This document shows positions 1 to 6,803 of a stretch of DNA of 9,707 nt, piece after piece. The number at the start of each line of letters is the position of its first letter. Positions within the stretch are counted from its first letter, which is position 1. This DNA is from Desulfobacula sp. (GTDB taxonomy: Bacteria > Desulfobacterota > Desulfobacteria > Desulfobacterales > Desulfobacteraceae). The position numbers and the translations under genes are program-made. Location of the stretch: the NCBI RefSeq assembly GCF_021107415.1, contig NZ_JAIOSW010000380.1, positions 1-9,707 on the forward strand. Reading direction: 5' to 3'. The notes under the pieces were generated by a model that had not been told where the DNA came from, ran no database searches, and worked only from the letters and a program-made list of their open reading frames with translations.

Positions 1-96
1 CATTGGGGTCATCATCAGACCGATCATTCCTCCAAACAACAATAACAGCCAGTTTGAGGTCGTGATAAAATTAACAATTTTTTGAAGATCCTGCAT
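1..96 (-). CDS. atpI: ATP synthase subunit I (AtpI), N-terminal part
   Basis: The first 32 codons of a gene running off the left edge. The translation begins MQDLQKIVNFITTSNW and continues into a hydrophobic stretch (about residues 16-31) that should be the first membrane helix. An amphipathic start followed by an 'NWLLLL' helix fits the small membrane protein AtpI, which helps assemble the c-ring of F-type ATP synthase. The start codon overlaps the stop of the preceding atpZ-like gene (TAATG), showing translational coupling. The family call rests mainly on position after the AtpZ-like gene, because only a quarter of the protein is visible. The rest of the ATP synthase operon is expected outside the window. 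Confidence 0.6.
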   Translation of the reverse strand, partial: MQDLQKIVNFITTSNWLLLLFGGMIGLMMTPM

Positions 97-314
97 TAAA
101 ACCTTCTTCCTTTTTTACCTGCTCGCAAGATATTGCTGAACCCGGCTGCAATACCAAATGCCAGACCCACAAACAACAGAACAGGTTCCGTATCAAACTT
201 CTTATCCAACCAAATACCACCAAAAAGGCCGATGAAAATAGAAAGCGCCACTGATATCCCAAGGCTGGCAAAATATCCGAGTTCTCTTACGGTTTTGCCG
301 GTTTCCTTTTTCAT
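96..314 (-). CDS. atpZ: AtpZ/AtpI-family small membrane protein of the ATP synthase operon
   Basis: A 72-residue protein with a basic N-terminus, two predicted membrane helices (about residues 13-34 and 44-65) and a short loop carrying GGIWLDKKF. That G-x-W-L-D pattern is typical of the AtpZ/'ATPase gene 1' family, thought to aid magnesium or calcium handling or assembly of F1Fo ATP synthase. Start choice: ATG at 314 has AAGG 8 nt upstream (and AGGAGG almost touching the codon), and the family-like sequence begins there. An in-frame TTG at 371 preceded by AGGA would add 19 basic residues and cannot be excluded. It overlaps atpI by one base. A possible promoter in the gap before it has TTGACT at 413-408, but its -10 (TATTTG, 390-385) is poor, so expression by read-through from selD is equally possible. 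Confidence 0.7.
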   Translation of the reverse strand: MKKETGKTVRELGYFASLGISVALSIFIGLFGGIWLDKKFDTEPVLLFVGLAFGIAAGFSNILRAGKKGRRF

Positions 315-425
315 TCCTCCTGCCTTTTTACTTTTCCGCAGTTTACTTTGACCTTTAGCCTTACAGATCAAATTATCCTGAAAGCAAATAACATATGCTG
401 AATCTCAAGTCAATGTGAAAAAGCA

Positions 426-1475
426 TTAAATTATGTTCAAAAAACCCTTATCACTCTCCCGGATAATTTCACCAATTATCCAGGCGTTTAAGCCGTTTGT
501 TTTCATTTTTTCCACATAATTTTTTGCATCTTTTTCATTCAGACTGATCAGCAATCCACCGGATGTCTGCGGATCAAACATCAGATCAACAAGTACCCGG
601 TCAACACTGGTATCAATATGGGTCAATTTTTCAAAAAATTTTCGGTTATTATGGGCACCCGCCGGTACCAATCCCATGTTTGCAAAATCCAATACATTTT
701 TAAGCATGGGAACTTTTTTTGAATAAAGTGTGATGCATTTTTTTGACCCTTTTGCCATTTCCAGCAAGTGTCCGGCCAGTCCAAATCCGGTAACATCGGT
801 ACAGGCACTCACTGCAAATTGTGACATGACCTTTGCTGCAGCCTTATTCAACATGGACATGCTATCAACAGATTCTTTAATATTTTCCTTTGTGGCCAGT
901 TTCGCTTTTATGGCAGTAGATATGATGCCTGTGCCAACAGGTTTTGTTAAAATAATGGTATCGCCTGTCCGGGCGGTGGCATTGACCAGGACTTTATCCG
1001 GATGCACGATACCTGTGACGGAAAGCCCGTATTTAAATTCCTGATCCTCCACTGAATGGCCACCCACAAGTATGGCACCGGACTCATGGATTTTATCTAA
1101 ACCTCCCTTTAACGTCCGGCCTAAAATATCCTCTTCCAGGTCAGAACATGGGAAACAGACAATATTCATCACTGTAATGGGTTCACCTCCCATGGCGTAC
1201 ACATCACTTAAAGAATTGGCAGCAGCAATCTGACCGAACTCATAGGGTGAATCCGTAACCGGTGTTAAAAAATCAAGGGTCTGAATAAGCGCTGTTTGTG
1301 AATTAAGTTTATAGACGCCTGCGTCATCAGGAGGATCAAGCCCCACGATCAGGTCAGGGTGGGATTTAGCCTTAAGCCCTCCCATAATTCGATCCAGCGT
1401 CCCTGGATCAAGTTTAGCCGCTCAACCAGAGGCTTTGACTTTCTGTGTTAACAAGACCTTATCAAATTTTTCCAT
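426..1475 (-). CDS. selD: Selenide, water dikinase (selenophosphate synthetase), itself a selenoprotein
   Basis: SelD makes selenophosphate from selenide and ATP, the selenium donor for selenocysteine tRNA and selenouridine. Translation from ATG 1475 gives 349 residues if the in-frame TGA at codon 18 is read as selenocysteine: the N-terminus reads VKASG-U-AAKLDPG, matching the family's catalytic [C/U]-x-x-K site (Sec18, Lys21). Further hallmarks are DPPDDAGVY (metal-binding Asp near 50-51), TLDFLTP, GGHSVED (138-144), CTDVTGFGLAGH (225-236) and FDPQTSGG (300-307). AAGG lies a few bases before ATG 1475. Full length is close to the usual 345-350. A conventional gene call would begin at Met31 (1385) and lose the catalytic residue. 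It follows pgeF by 43 nt in the same direction and is probably in the same operon. The genome must also encode SelA, SelB and tRNA-Sec for this gene to work. Confidence 0.95.
1389..1411 (-). promoter_or_regulatory. Bacterial SECIS hairpin in the selD message
   Basis: In the mRNA sense, GATCCAG (1409-1403) and CTGGATC (1397-1391) form a perfect 7-bp stem closed by a five-base loop GGACG (1402-1398). A U-G and a U-A pair extend it outward to 1389/1411. The loop begins 20 nt after the UGA and starts with two Gs. This fits the general bacterial SECIS pattern (stem-loop shortly after UGA, G at the start of the apical loop) recognised by SelB. The element lies inside the coding sequence, as is normal in bacteria. 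Confidence 0.85.
1422..1424 (-). other. In-frame TGA read as selenocysteine (Sec18 of SelD)
   Basis: The minus-strand codon TGA lies exactly at the position of the catalytic Cys/Sec in SelD. Good SelD sequence continues in the same frame on both sides, with no indel, and no other stop occurs in the frame. A SECIS-like hairpin follows it. This is recoding rather than a nonsense mutation. Confidence 0.92.
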
Positions 1476-1518
1476 TCTTACACCTTCTCATTGCAAATCG
1501 CTATATCGACTCCCTATA

Positions 1519-2292
1519 TTAGACTATAGATATCACACAGGCAAACCTGCCGGTTTTTTTTTCTCCCCGAAAAGAATAAAAAATATCTGTATTACATTTT
1601 GTACAAATTTTCATATTCTCAATATGCCCTTTTTTTACACCCTTATATATAAGCTGATCACTACTCATTTTCCAGAAATCAAAATAATCTTTATCTTTAA
1701 TTTTATATTTCCATAAACTTTGGGGGATCTCATCCTTATAATTGACAAATTCAGAACAACAGGGGCCAAGGGAAGGAGAAATACCGGCAATGATATCTTC
1801 AGTCTGACAGCCGAACTCCAGTATCATTTTATCCACGCACTTTCCAATAATATTTTTAACACTTCCCTGCCACCCGGAATGAATATTTGCAATCACTTTT
1901 TTTTGGGGGTCATACAACATGACAGCTTGACAATCGGCAACCTGGATCACAAGAAATACATCTTTCATATCAGTAACAATACCATCTGCGGTGTAGATCT
2001 CTTTTCCGGGTTGAAAACTTTCAGACAAATCATTGTCATCCTTTTTCAATACCTTAATAACATCCCCATGCATCTGGTTTAAAAAAATAAGGGGTTTCAT
2101 ACCCATTTTTCTGATAATGAGTTTTCTATTATTTGCAATAGCCGGATGTTCATCGCCCGAATTCATACCGATATTCAGGGAATCAAAAGTCCCTGTACTT
2201 GTTCCGCCTGCTCTTGTAAATATACCGTGAACAATATGGGCATGATTTTTAAAATATTCAAACTCATAGACTTTGATATCAGCACTTTCCAT
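1519..2292 (-). CDS. pgeF: Laccase-domain (YfiH/PgeF) purine nucleoside phosphorylase / peptidoglycan editing protein
   Basis: A protein of 257 residues from the ATG at 2292, which has AGGTGA eight bases upstream. A GTG at 2304 would add four residues but has no better signal. The family's zinc-binding residues are visible in NQMHGDV (His75), VADCQAVML (Cys121) and IHSGWQGSV (His138), along with HGIFTRAGG near the N-terminus and an FYSFRG...TGRFACVI ending. Members act as zinc-dependent purine nucleoside phosphorylases/adenosine deaminases and, in E. coli, correct mis-made peptidoglycan precursors; which role applies here cannot be read from sequence. No signal peptide, so cytoplasmic. The start overlaps the 3' end of rfaE2 by 14 bases, indicating coupling. 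Confidence 0.9.
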   Translation of the reverse strand: MESADIKVYEFEYFKNHAHIVHGIFTRAGGTSTGTFDSLNIGMNSGDEHPAIANNRKLIIRKMGMKPLIFLNQMHGDVIKVLKKDDNDLSESFQPGKEIYTADGIVTDMKDVFLVIQVADCQAVMLYDPQKKVIANIHSGWQGSVKNIIGKCVDKMILEFGCQTEDIIAGISPSLGPCCSEFVNYKDEIPQSLWKYKIKDKDYFDFWKMSSDQLIYKGVKKGHIENMKICTKCNTDIFYSFRGEKKTGRFACVISIV

Positions 2293-2764
2293 AATAAAGT
2301 TCACCTATTCTTTTTATAATTTTTGTGGTGGAGATATCGGGTTCTAAAGAGACCCTTTCGATACGTCCCCCATTTTTTTTTACAAAATCACCCCCAATGA
2401 TCTGATCTTCCGGCCAGTCCGCCCCTTTAACCAGTATATCAGGACAAATGGTTTCAATTAAACGTTTTGGATCAGGCTCATCAAATAATACCACATGATC
2501 AATACAGCCCAGGGCTGCCACAACAATAGACCGATGACCCTGCTCAATCACCGGACGTTTTTCTCCTTTGATTCGCTTCACCGAACGATCGGAATTCAGC
2601 CCCAAAACAAGGATATCCCCAAGGCTTGCAGCATGATTTAAATATTTCACATGACCCGCATGAATAATATCAAAACACCCATTGGTAAATACGATTGTCT
2701 TTTCAGCATCCTTATATTGCCTGGATAATATTTTAATCTCAGAAAAAGTGGCAATCTTATCCAT
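2279..2764 (-). CDS. rfaE2: D-glycero-beta-D-manno-heptose 1-phosphate adenylyltransferase (stand-alone HldE C-domain)
   Basis: A 161-residue nucleotidyltransferase that makes ADP-heptose for the lipopolysaccharide inner core. It shows the cytidylyltransferase-type signature NGCFD (28-32) followed by HAGH (35-38), then GLNSDRSVKRIKGEKRP (from residue 55), an ILVKGADW segment and ISTTK (144-148). These are typical of the RfaE domain II family. In E. coli this is the C-terminal half of bifunctional HldE; here it is a separate gene, so the kinase half must be elsewhere. Start: ATG 2764 with GGAG 11 nt upstream is preferred. The in-frame ATG at 2773 leaves only two bases after GGAG. The start lies inside the last codons of the amidase gene and the end overlaps pgeF. 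Confidence 0.92.
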   Translation of the reverse strand: MDKIATFSEIKILSRQYKDAEKTIVFTNGCFDIIHAGHVKYLNHAASLGDILVLGLNSDRSVKRIKGEKRPVIEQGHRSIVVAALGCIDHVVLFDEPDPKRLIETICPDILVKGADWPEDQIIGGDFVKKNGGRIERVSLEPDISTTKIIKRIGELYYGKC

Positions 2765-3566
2765 AAATATCATGTCTCCGGTCCGTACTACAGGGGATTA
2801 ACGTTCTGGCATTTTCTACCCGTTTCATCTCAATTACTGCAAAAGCGCTGCCATCATCGCTTCCAGCCTCTACCAGGATGGTTCCCATTGGATCGAGAAT
2901 CATAGACATCCCGGAAAACTGCAAGTCAGCATCCATTCCTGTCCTGTTTGAACAGATCATAAATATTTGATTTTCAATAGACCTTGCTTTTATCAGGGTT
3001 CTCCAATGCTCTTTTCTTGGTTCCGGCCACTGGGCAGACACAATAATCATTTGTGCATTCTTTAGAAACATTGATCTGGCAAGCTCAGGAAACCTCAGAT
3101 CATAGCAGATCATCAGTCCAATCCGGCCAAAGCTTGAATCAATGATGACAATCTTATTTCCGGCAGTATAATAAAGATGTTCTTGTGTCAGCCTGAAGAG
3201 GTGCAGCTTTCTATATCGTCCCTTTATCTTTCCATCCACATCAATGAACACCATGGTATTGTATATCTGATCTTTCTCTTTTTCAGGAAGCGTTCCCACA
3301 ATTGCCATTTGGTTTTCTTTGGCAAAAAAAGAAAGTCTTTCCACAATCTTTTTTGCAACCTTTGAATGCTCACTTAAATTTTCATTATCAAAAGAACAGG
3401 AAAACATTTCCGGCAGAACGGCAAGGGAGACATTATCAGATGCCAATTCCTCTAAATATCCAAGGATAGTATTCAAATTGGCTTTATTCTGCCCATTTTT
3501 CACATCAAACTGAACAACACCGGCTTTAAAATTCTTTTTCAAATCTTTTTTTTTACTTTCAACCAT
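2757..3566 (-). CDS. Nitrilase-superfamily carbon-nitrogen hydrolase (probable omega-amidase type)
   Basis: A 269-residue cytoplasmic amidase with the complete catalytic triad of the nitrilase superfamily: Glu53 in VLPEMF, Lys120 in YRKLHLF and Cys154 in MICYDLRFPE. The length and the 'CYDLRFPE...SAQWP..R.EHW..L..ARAIEN'-like segment (here QWPEPRKEHWRTLIKARSIEN, split over about 184-204) match the branch containing omega-amidases (YafV/Nit2-like), which hydrolyse alpha-ketoglutaramate-type omega-amides. The exact substrate is inference. The start at 3566 is preceded by a weak GAGAA signal. It is first in the minus-strand run, with a convincing promoter 40-70 bases upstream, and it is divergent from the nicotianamine-synthase-like operon. 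Its last codons overlap rfaE2. Confidence 0.88.
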   Translation of the reverse strand: MVESKKKDLKKNFKAGVVQFDVKNGQNKANLNTILGYLEELASDNVSLAVLPEMFSCSFDNENLSEHSKVAKKIVERLSFFAKENQMAIVGTLPEKEKDQIYNTMVFIDVDGKIKGRYRKLHLFRLTQEHLYYTAGNKIVIIDSSFGRIGLMICYDLRFPELARSMFLKNAQMIIVSAQWPEPRKEHWRTLIKARSIENQIFMICSNRTGMDADLQFSGMSMILDPMGTILVEAGSDDGSAFAVIEMKRVENARTLIPCSTDRRHDIYG

Positions 3567-3605
3567 TTCTCATTATCAAATGCTCATCATTTATTAAACA
3601 CTCTC

Positions 3606-3634
3606 AACATATAGTTTCACCCTTTCATCGTCAA
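3606..3634 (-). promoter_or_regulatory. Sigma70-type promoter of the amidase-rfaE2-pgeF-selD run
   Basis: On the minus strand, TTGACG (3634-3629) is followed after exactly 17 bases by TATGTT (3611-3606). This matches the -35 consensus in five of six positions and the -10 in four of six. Transcription would begin near 3599, giving a leader of about 33 nt before ATG 3566. Confidence 0.5.
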
Positions 3635-3687
3635 TCTTTTTATCCATTAACGATCCCAAGTTTAAAAGCATTGACGTAAGATTACTA

Positions 3688-3721
3688 ATTGAGCATCAGC
3701 ATATAATCATTGAGTCAGCAT
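3688..3721. repeat. Pair of near-identical direct repeats before the nicotianamine-synthase-like operon (possible operator)
   Basis: ATTGAGCATCAGCAT (3688-3702) is followed by ATTGAGTCAGCAT (3709-3721), the same sequence minus two bases. The ATTGAG halves are 21 bases apart (two helical turns) and the second copy overlaps the candidate -35. Two copies on one face of the helix would suit a dimeric or cooperative regulator. No known box (Fur, Zur, NikR) is clearly matched, so the regulator is unknown. Confidence 0.4.
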
Positions 3722-3739
3722 TCTTTTTTCATTTATACT
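3710..3739 (+). promoter_or_regulatory. Candidate promoter of the nicotianamine-synthase-like operon
   Basis: TTGAGT (3710-3715) and TATACT (3734-3739) with an 18-base spacer. The -10 matches five of six consensus bases and the -35 four of six. The predicted start near 3746 leaves a leader of about 90 nt. A second possible -10, TATACA at 3772, has no recognisable -35. Confidence 0.35.
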
Positions 3740-3837
3740 TTCCAAAACAGCTTTAATTATTATATCTTCTTTATACAGGGCCATTCTTTTGCTCTTTATT
3801 CATTTGATTTAGTTGTCAAACAGGAAGGGAATTTGCC

Positions 3838-4764
3838 ATGCATGACATCAATTTTACACATGAACATGAAGTTGAGGAACATGATTTTTTAGGCTGCTGC
3901 CTGGACTGCAGACAAAGCCTGGAAATTGTAAAGCCCCTGATTCTGGGCTTTTCCAAAGATATTAAAAAATATTCACAAGATGCCCTTACAGCACTTGACC
4001 CAGAGGAATTGTACCAAAAATTTCAGATCATCGATGACCTGGCCCACCTGAATGCAGGTGACAGCCTGGCCGGAATGATTCTGGATGATCCAAAAATTCG
4101 ACACGAACTTCCAGTGATCAGATCTTACTATACAACGTTCTTCAGTATTCATGAAAGACACCTGGCAAAGCAATTGCTGAATACAAAAGATCCCTGGCTG
4201 GTATTTGAATCATTTCCCCTGTACCCGAGATATAAGGCCCTGATTAAAAATCAGGTAGAAAACCAGATTAAAAACCAGACAGAAAAGACAGATTTTTCTG
4301 CTGACAATGTTCTGGCATTTATCGGATGCGGTCCAGTACCCATGAGCCTGATTCTGCTGAGCAGGCTGTATAAGATCCGGTCCATCGGCATTGATATCAT
4401 GCCTGACAGCGTATCGCTTGCCAGGAGGGTAATTGCCTGTCTGGGCCTTGAGGATTCTATTACCATTGTTCAGGGAGACGAGACCCGGCTCAGGGAACTG
4501 GACTGGAATTTTGTTCTTGTTGCCGCGCTTGCAGAGCCAAAAATTCGAATTTTTCAAAACCTGCGCACTATTTTAAAAGAGGCCGCAACCAGGCAACCAG
4601 GAAATCACAATACTCTGGTTATCTACCGGACTTACACAGGAATGCGTGCCGTCCTCTATAAACCTGTTCAGCCGGATGATATTAATGGGTTTAGAATAAT
4701 TACGGAAATCCTCCCAACCCAGCGGGTCAACAATACAACTATTATTGCACAGCTGATTGAATAA
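3838..4764 (+). CDS. Nicotianamine synthase-like protein 1 (SAM-dependent aminobutyrate transferase)
   Basis: A 308-residue member of the nicotianamine synthase family, which transfers the aminobutyrate group of S-adenosylmethionine to an amine acceptor. Family marks: a helical N-terminal domain, then DPWLVFESFPLYPRY (118-132, cf. 'FPYY..Y' of plant enzymes), the Rossmann signature FIGCGPVPMSL (161-171), SIGIDIMPDSVSLAR (182-196), the acidic VQGDE (211-215), NFVLVAALAEP, and the C-terminal YRTYTGMRAVLYKPV and VNNT segments that mirror the 'R...G.RAFLYP' and 'NS' ends of plant enzymes. Unusual for the family are an N-terminus rich in His and Cys (HEHEVEEH, then GCCLDC at 19-24), which could bind metal, and an NQ-rich linker (139-147). 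AGGAAGGGA lies seven bases before the ATG. First of three co-directional genes. The acceptor substrate (histidine, aspartate, another aminobutyrate) cannot be read from sequence. Confidence 0.82.
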   Translation: MHDINFTHEHEVEEHDFLGCCLDCRQSLEIVKPLILGFSKDIKKYSQDALTALDPEELYQKFQIIDDLAHLNAGDSLAGMILDDPKIRHELPVIRSYYTTFFSIHERHLAKQLLNTKDPWLVFESFPLYPRYKALIKNQVENQIKNQTEKTDFSADNVLAFIGCGPVPMSLILLSRLYKIRSIGIDIMPDSVSLARRVIACLGLEDSITIVQGDETRLRELDWNFVLVAALAEPKIRIFQNLRTILKEAATRQPGNHNTLVIYRTYTGMRAVLYKPVQPDDINGFRIITEILPTQRVNNTTIIAQLIE

Positions 4765-4771
4765 AATTTTC

Positions 4772-4814
4772 AATTCCTGCATAATCATCACACATGCCAC
4801 CTGACACAGGAATT
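4772..4814 (+). repeat. Inverted repeat between the two nicotianamine-synthase-like genes
   Basis: AATTCCTG (4772-4779) and CAGGAATT (4807-4814) are perfect 8-base complements with a 27-base loop, and the right arm ends three bases before the AAGGAG ribosome site of the next gene. The hairpin could be an mRNA processing or translation-control site. There is no U-tract, so it is not a terminator. An 8-bp stem with a long loop can occur by chance. Confidence 0.3.
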
Positions 4815-4831
4815 TTTAAGGAGTATAATGC

Positions 4832-5644
4832 ATGAAAAAAAATACCATGCCTTCCATTAAAAATGAATTCATGAATATTTATTCAGCCATCCGCAATCTG
4901 CCGGATGATGAAATGTTCAACACACCCGAAGCTGTTTTACGCCCGCATTTTGAAAAACTTAACCGTCTTGGAGCCATGGACATTGACGACAATAAAGCCC
5001 AGGATCTGCTTTGCTCTGAAGATTTCAAGCCGATCATAAAAAAAATCTCCCACATGAAAAGAACCTATGGTTTGAGAATGGAGATCAAGAGTGCACGTTC
5101 GATTATTTTGAGCCCTGATCCCTGGAAAGCAATAAAGGATTTTACCTTCTTTCCCAACTATATTGAGCTGGCCCACATGGAATATAAAGGTGGAAATCTC
5201 AAATCAGAAGATCGTGTACTATTTCTTGGAAGCGGACCTCTGCCATTAAGTCTTATCTGTCTTTGCTCACAATACAATGTTAAAGGGATCGGCATCGAAC
5301 TGATACCGGAATATGCCAAACTTTCAACAAAAATCATTAAAACCCTTGGATTAACCGAACATATCCGTATCATTCAGGGAAACCATTTTTTACTGCCCCT
5401 TGAACAAAAATGTCATCTTATCATGATCGGAGCTGATGCACATCCCAAGAATGAAATCTTCACTCATCTTGCAGGATCACTTCCAGAGGGTATAAAAATT
5501 TCCTATCGAATCTATGAAAAGGGACTGAGAAGGCTTATGGATGACAGGTCTGTTTTCGATCTTCCCCACAAATTCAGGGAATACATGCGCATACGTCCGA
5601 AGCCTCCGGTAAATAACACTTGTGTTTTTCTGATAAAGGAATAA
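4832..5644 (+). CDS. Nicotianamine synthase-like protein 2 (SAM-dependent aminobutyrate transferase)
   Basis: A 270-residue paralogue of the preceding gene. It repeats the family marks: DPWKAIKDFTFFPNYIEL (96-113), FLGSGPLPLSL (131-141, closer to the plant 'GSGPLP' consensus than its neighbour), GIGIELIPEYAKLS (152-165), IQGNH (181-185, where the neighbour has QGDE), YRIYEKGLRRLMDD (225-238) and the VNNT ending. It lacks the His/Cys-rich N-terminus and the GMRAVLY block is degenerate, so the two proteins have diverged in the substrate-facing parts. Start ATG 4832 has AAGGAG eight bases upstream; an out-of-frame ATG at 4828 quickly meets a stop. It sits 67 bases after the first gene and 30 before the PLP enzyme. 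Two unlike synthases in one operon suggest successive aminobutyrate additions or a heteromer. Confidence 0.78.
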   Translation: MKKNTMPSIKNEFMNIYSAIRNLPDDEMFNTPEAVLRPHFEKLNRLGAMDIDDNKAQDLLCSEDFKPIIKKISHMKRTYGLRMEIKSARSIILSPDPWKAIKDFTFFPNYIELAHMEYKGGNLKSEDRVLFLGSGPLPLSLICLCSQYNVKGIGIELIPEYAKLSTKIIKTLGLTEHIRIIQGNHFLLPLEQKCHLIMIGADAHPKNEIFTHLAGSLPEGIKISYRIYEKGLRRLMDDRSVFDLPHKFREYMRIRPKPPVNNTCVFLIKE

Positions 5645-5674
5645 TTCTTCAAACTTCAGGTTAATGGAGCTGTC

Positions 5675-6787
5675 ATGGAAAAAAATTTACTGAATATCAC
5701 AAGCCAGATTCCAACACCATTTCTTGTCGTGGAAAAAAACATTGTAAAAAAGAATATAGCCCGCATCCACGACTATGCAAGCCGTCACGGATTCACTGTC
5801 AGACCACACATCAAGACCCATAAATCCCTTTATATGGCCCGCATGCAGCTTGACGCAGGCGCAAAGGGTATTGCCTGTGCAAAAGCAGGAGAAGCCCAAA
5901 TCATGGCAAAACTTGGTGATGTGGATATTACCATTGCCTATCCTGCCGTGGGAAACGTCCGTGCAAAATCCCTTGCAAAACTCTGTCTGAAACATAGTCT
6001 GAGAGTTGCTGTGGATTCTCAATATGTAATGGATCAGCTTGCTTTTGCAGCTGCCGATTATAACACTGTCACTGGCATTTTAGTCATGTTTGATGCCGGA
6101 CTTCACCGCTGCGGCTTTGCTGCGCCCGAACGAATTATACAACTTGCACAATATGCAAAAAATGTTGACACACTGCGATACGACGGCATTCAGATGTATC
6201 TTGGGCATCTGTACGGAGACAGCGCCCGTGACGTACAAAGTTTTGAACAGATCAACCAGATGTGGGTTCCTGTATATGATGCACTCTGCTCAGCCGGGCT
6301 TAAGCCTGAAATCGTATCATCAGGCTCCACACCCTCCCTGGAAAACACACATCTTATTCCCCATATTAATGAAATCAGAGTGGGAACAGCTATTTATAAT
6401 GATTACTTTATTCAAAAGTTTGATCACTGCACTTTGGAAGAGTGTGCAGCACGCGTGGTTGCAACCGTTGTTTCCGATACAACTGCGGGTCGGGTTATTA
6501 TCGATGCCGGTTCCAAGGCTCTTTCCGCTAAGCAGCTTTTACGCTTTGAAAATCTTGAGATGGGATATGTGGTTGAATATCCCGATGCCGTGATAACCCG
6601 GCTGCATGAAGAGCACGGATGGATTGATGTCAGTAGCTGCAGTTCTCCGCCAAAGGTGGGACAACGCCTGAGTATTATTCCTGTAAATGTGAGCCTTTGC
6701 GTCAACCTGTATGATCACTTCTATCTGATCACTTCCAGCGGTACTCTGCATAAAGAGCGGATTGATGCACGAGGATGCCTTGTCTGA
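5675..6787 (+). CDS. Fold-type III PLP enzyme, D-threonine aldolase/D-serine dehydratase-like, with altered metal site
   Basis: A 370-residue protein of the alanine-racemase-fold group that includes D-threonine aldolase and eukaryotic-type D-serine dehydratase. The N-terminal barrel shows TPFLVVEKNIVKKNI (14-28) and RPHIKTHKS (43-51), with Lys47 as the expected PLP lysine. It then shows VMFDAGLHRCGF, the phosphate-binding SSGSTPS (215-221), RVGTAIYNDY and, in the C-terminal domain, HEEHGWIDV (311-319). Relatives carry a metal-binding P-N-H-x-C motif near the end; the aligned stretch here is P-V-N-V-S (336-340), so both the His and Cys ligands are replaced. This argues against ordinary metal-dependent aldolase or dehydratase chemistry and leaves racemase or another PLP reaction open. 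GGAG precedes the ATG by five bases. Last gene of the nicotianamine-synthase-like operon, probably supplying or modifying its amino acid building block. Confidence 0.85.
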   Translation: MEKNLLNITSQIPTPFLVVEKNIVKKNIARIHDYASRHGFTVRPHIKTHKSLYMARMQLDAGAKGIACAKAGEAQIMAKLGDVDITIAYPAVGNVRAKSLAKLCLKHSLRVAVDSQYVMDQLAFAAADYNTVTGILVMFDAGLHRCGFAAPERIIQLAQYAKNVDTLRYDGIQMYLGHLYGDSARDVQSFEQINQMWVPVYDALCSAGLKPEIVSSGSTPSLENTHLIPHINEIRVGTAIYNDYFIQKFDHCTLEECAARVVATVVSDTTAGRVIIDAGSKALSAKQLLRFENLEMGYVVEYPDAVITRLHEEHGWIDVSSCSSPPKVGQRLSIIPVNVSLCVNLYDHFYLITSSGTLHKERIDARGCLV

Positions 6788-6803
6788 ATCTATTTTGTTG
6801 ATG

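Noticed and set aside
1435..2230. Plus-strand open frames opposite pgeF and selD.
   Set aside because: They are antisense to well-supported conserved proteins, lack ribosome sites and have low-complexity translations.
3567..3595. Fur-box-like TGATGAG/TGATAATGAG stretch just before the amidase gene.
   Set aside because: The hexamers are not correctly phased for a 19-bp Fur site and the match is weak.
3803..3820. TTTGA/TCAAA inverted repeat near the NAS operon start.
   Set aside because: Five-base arms in AT-rich DNA are expected by chance; no independent support.
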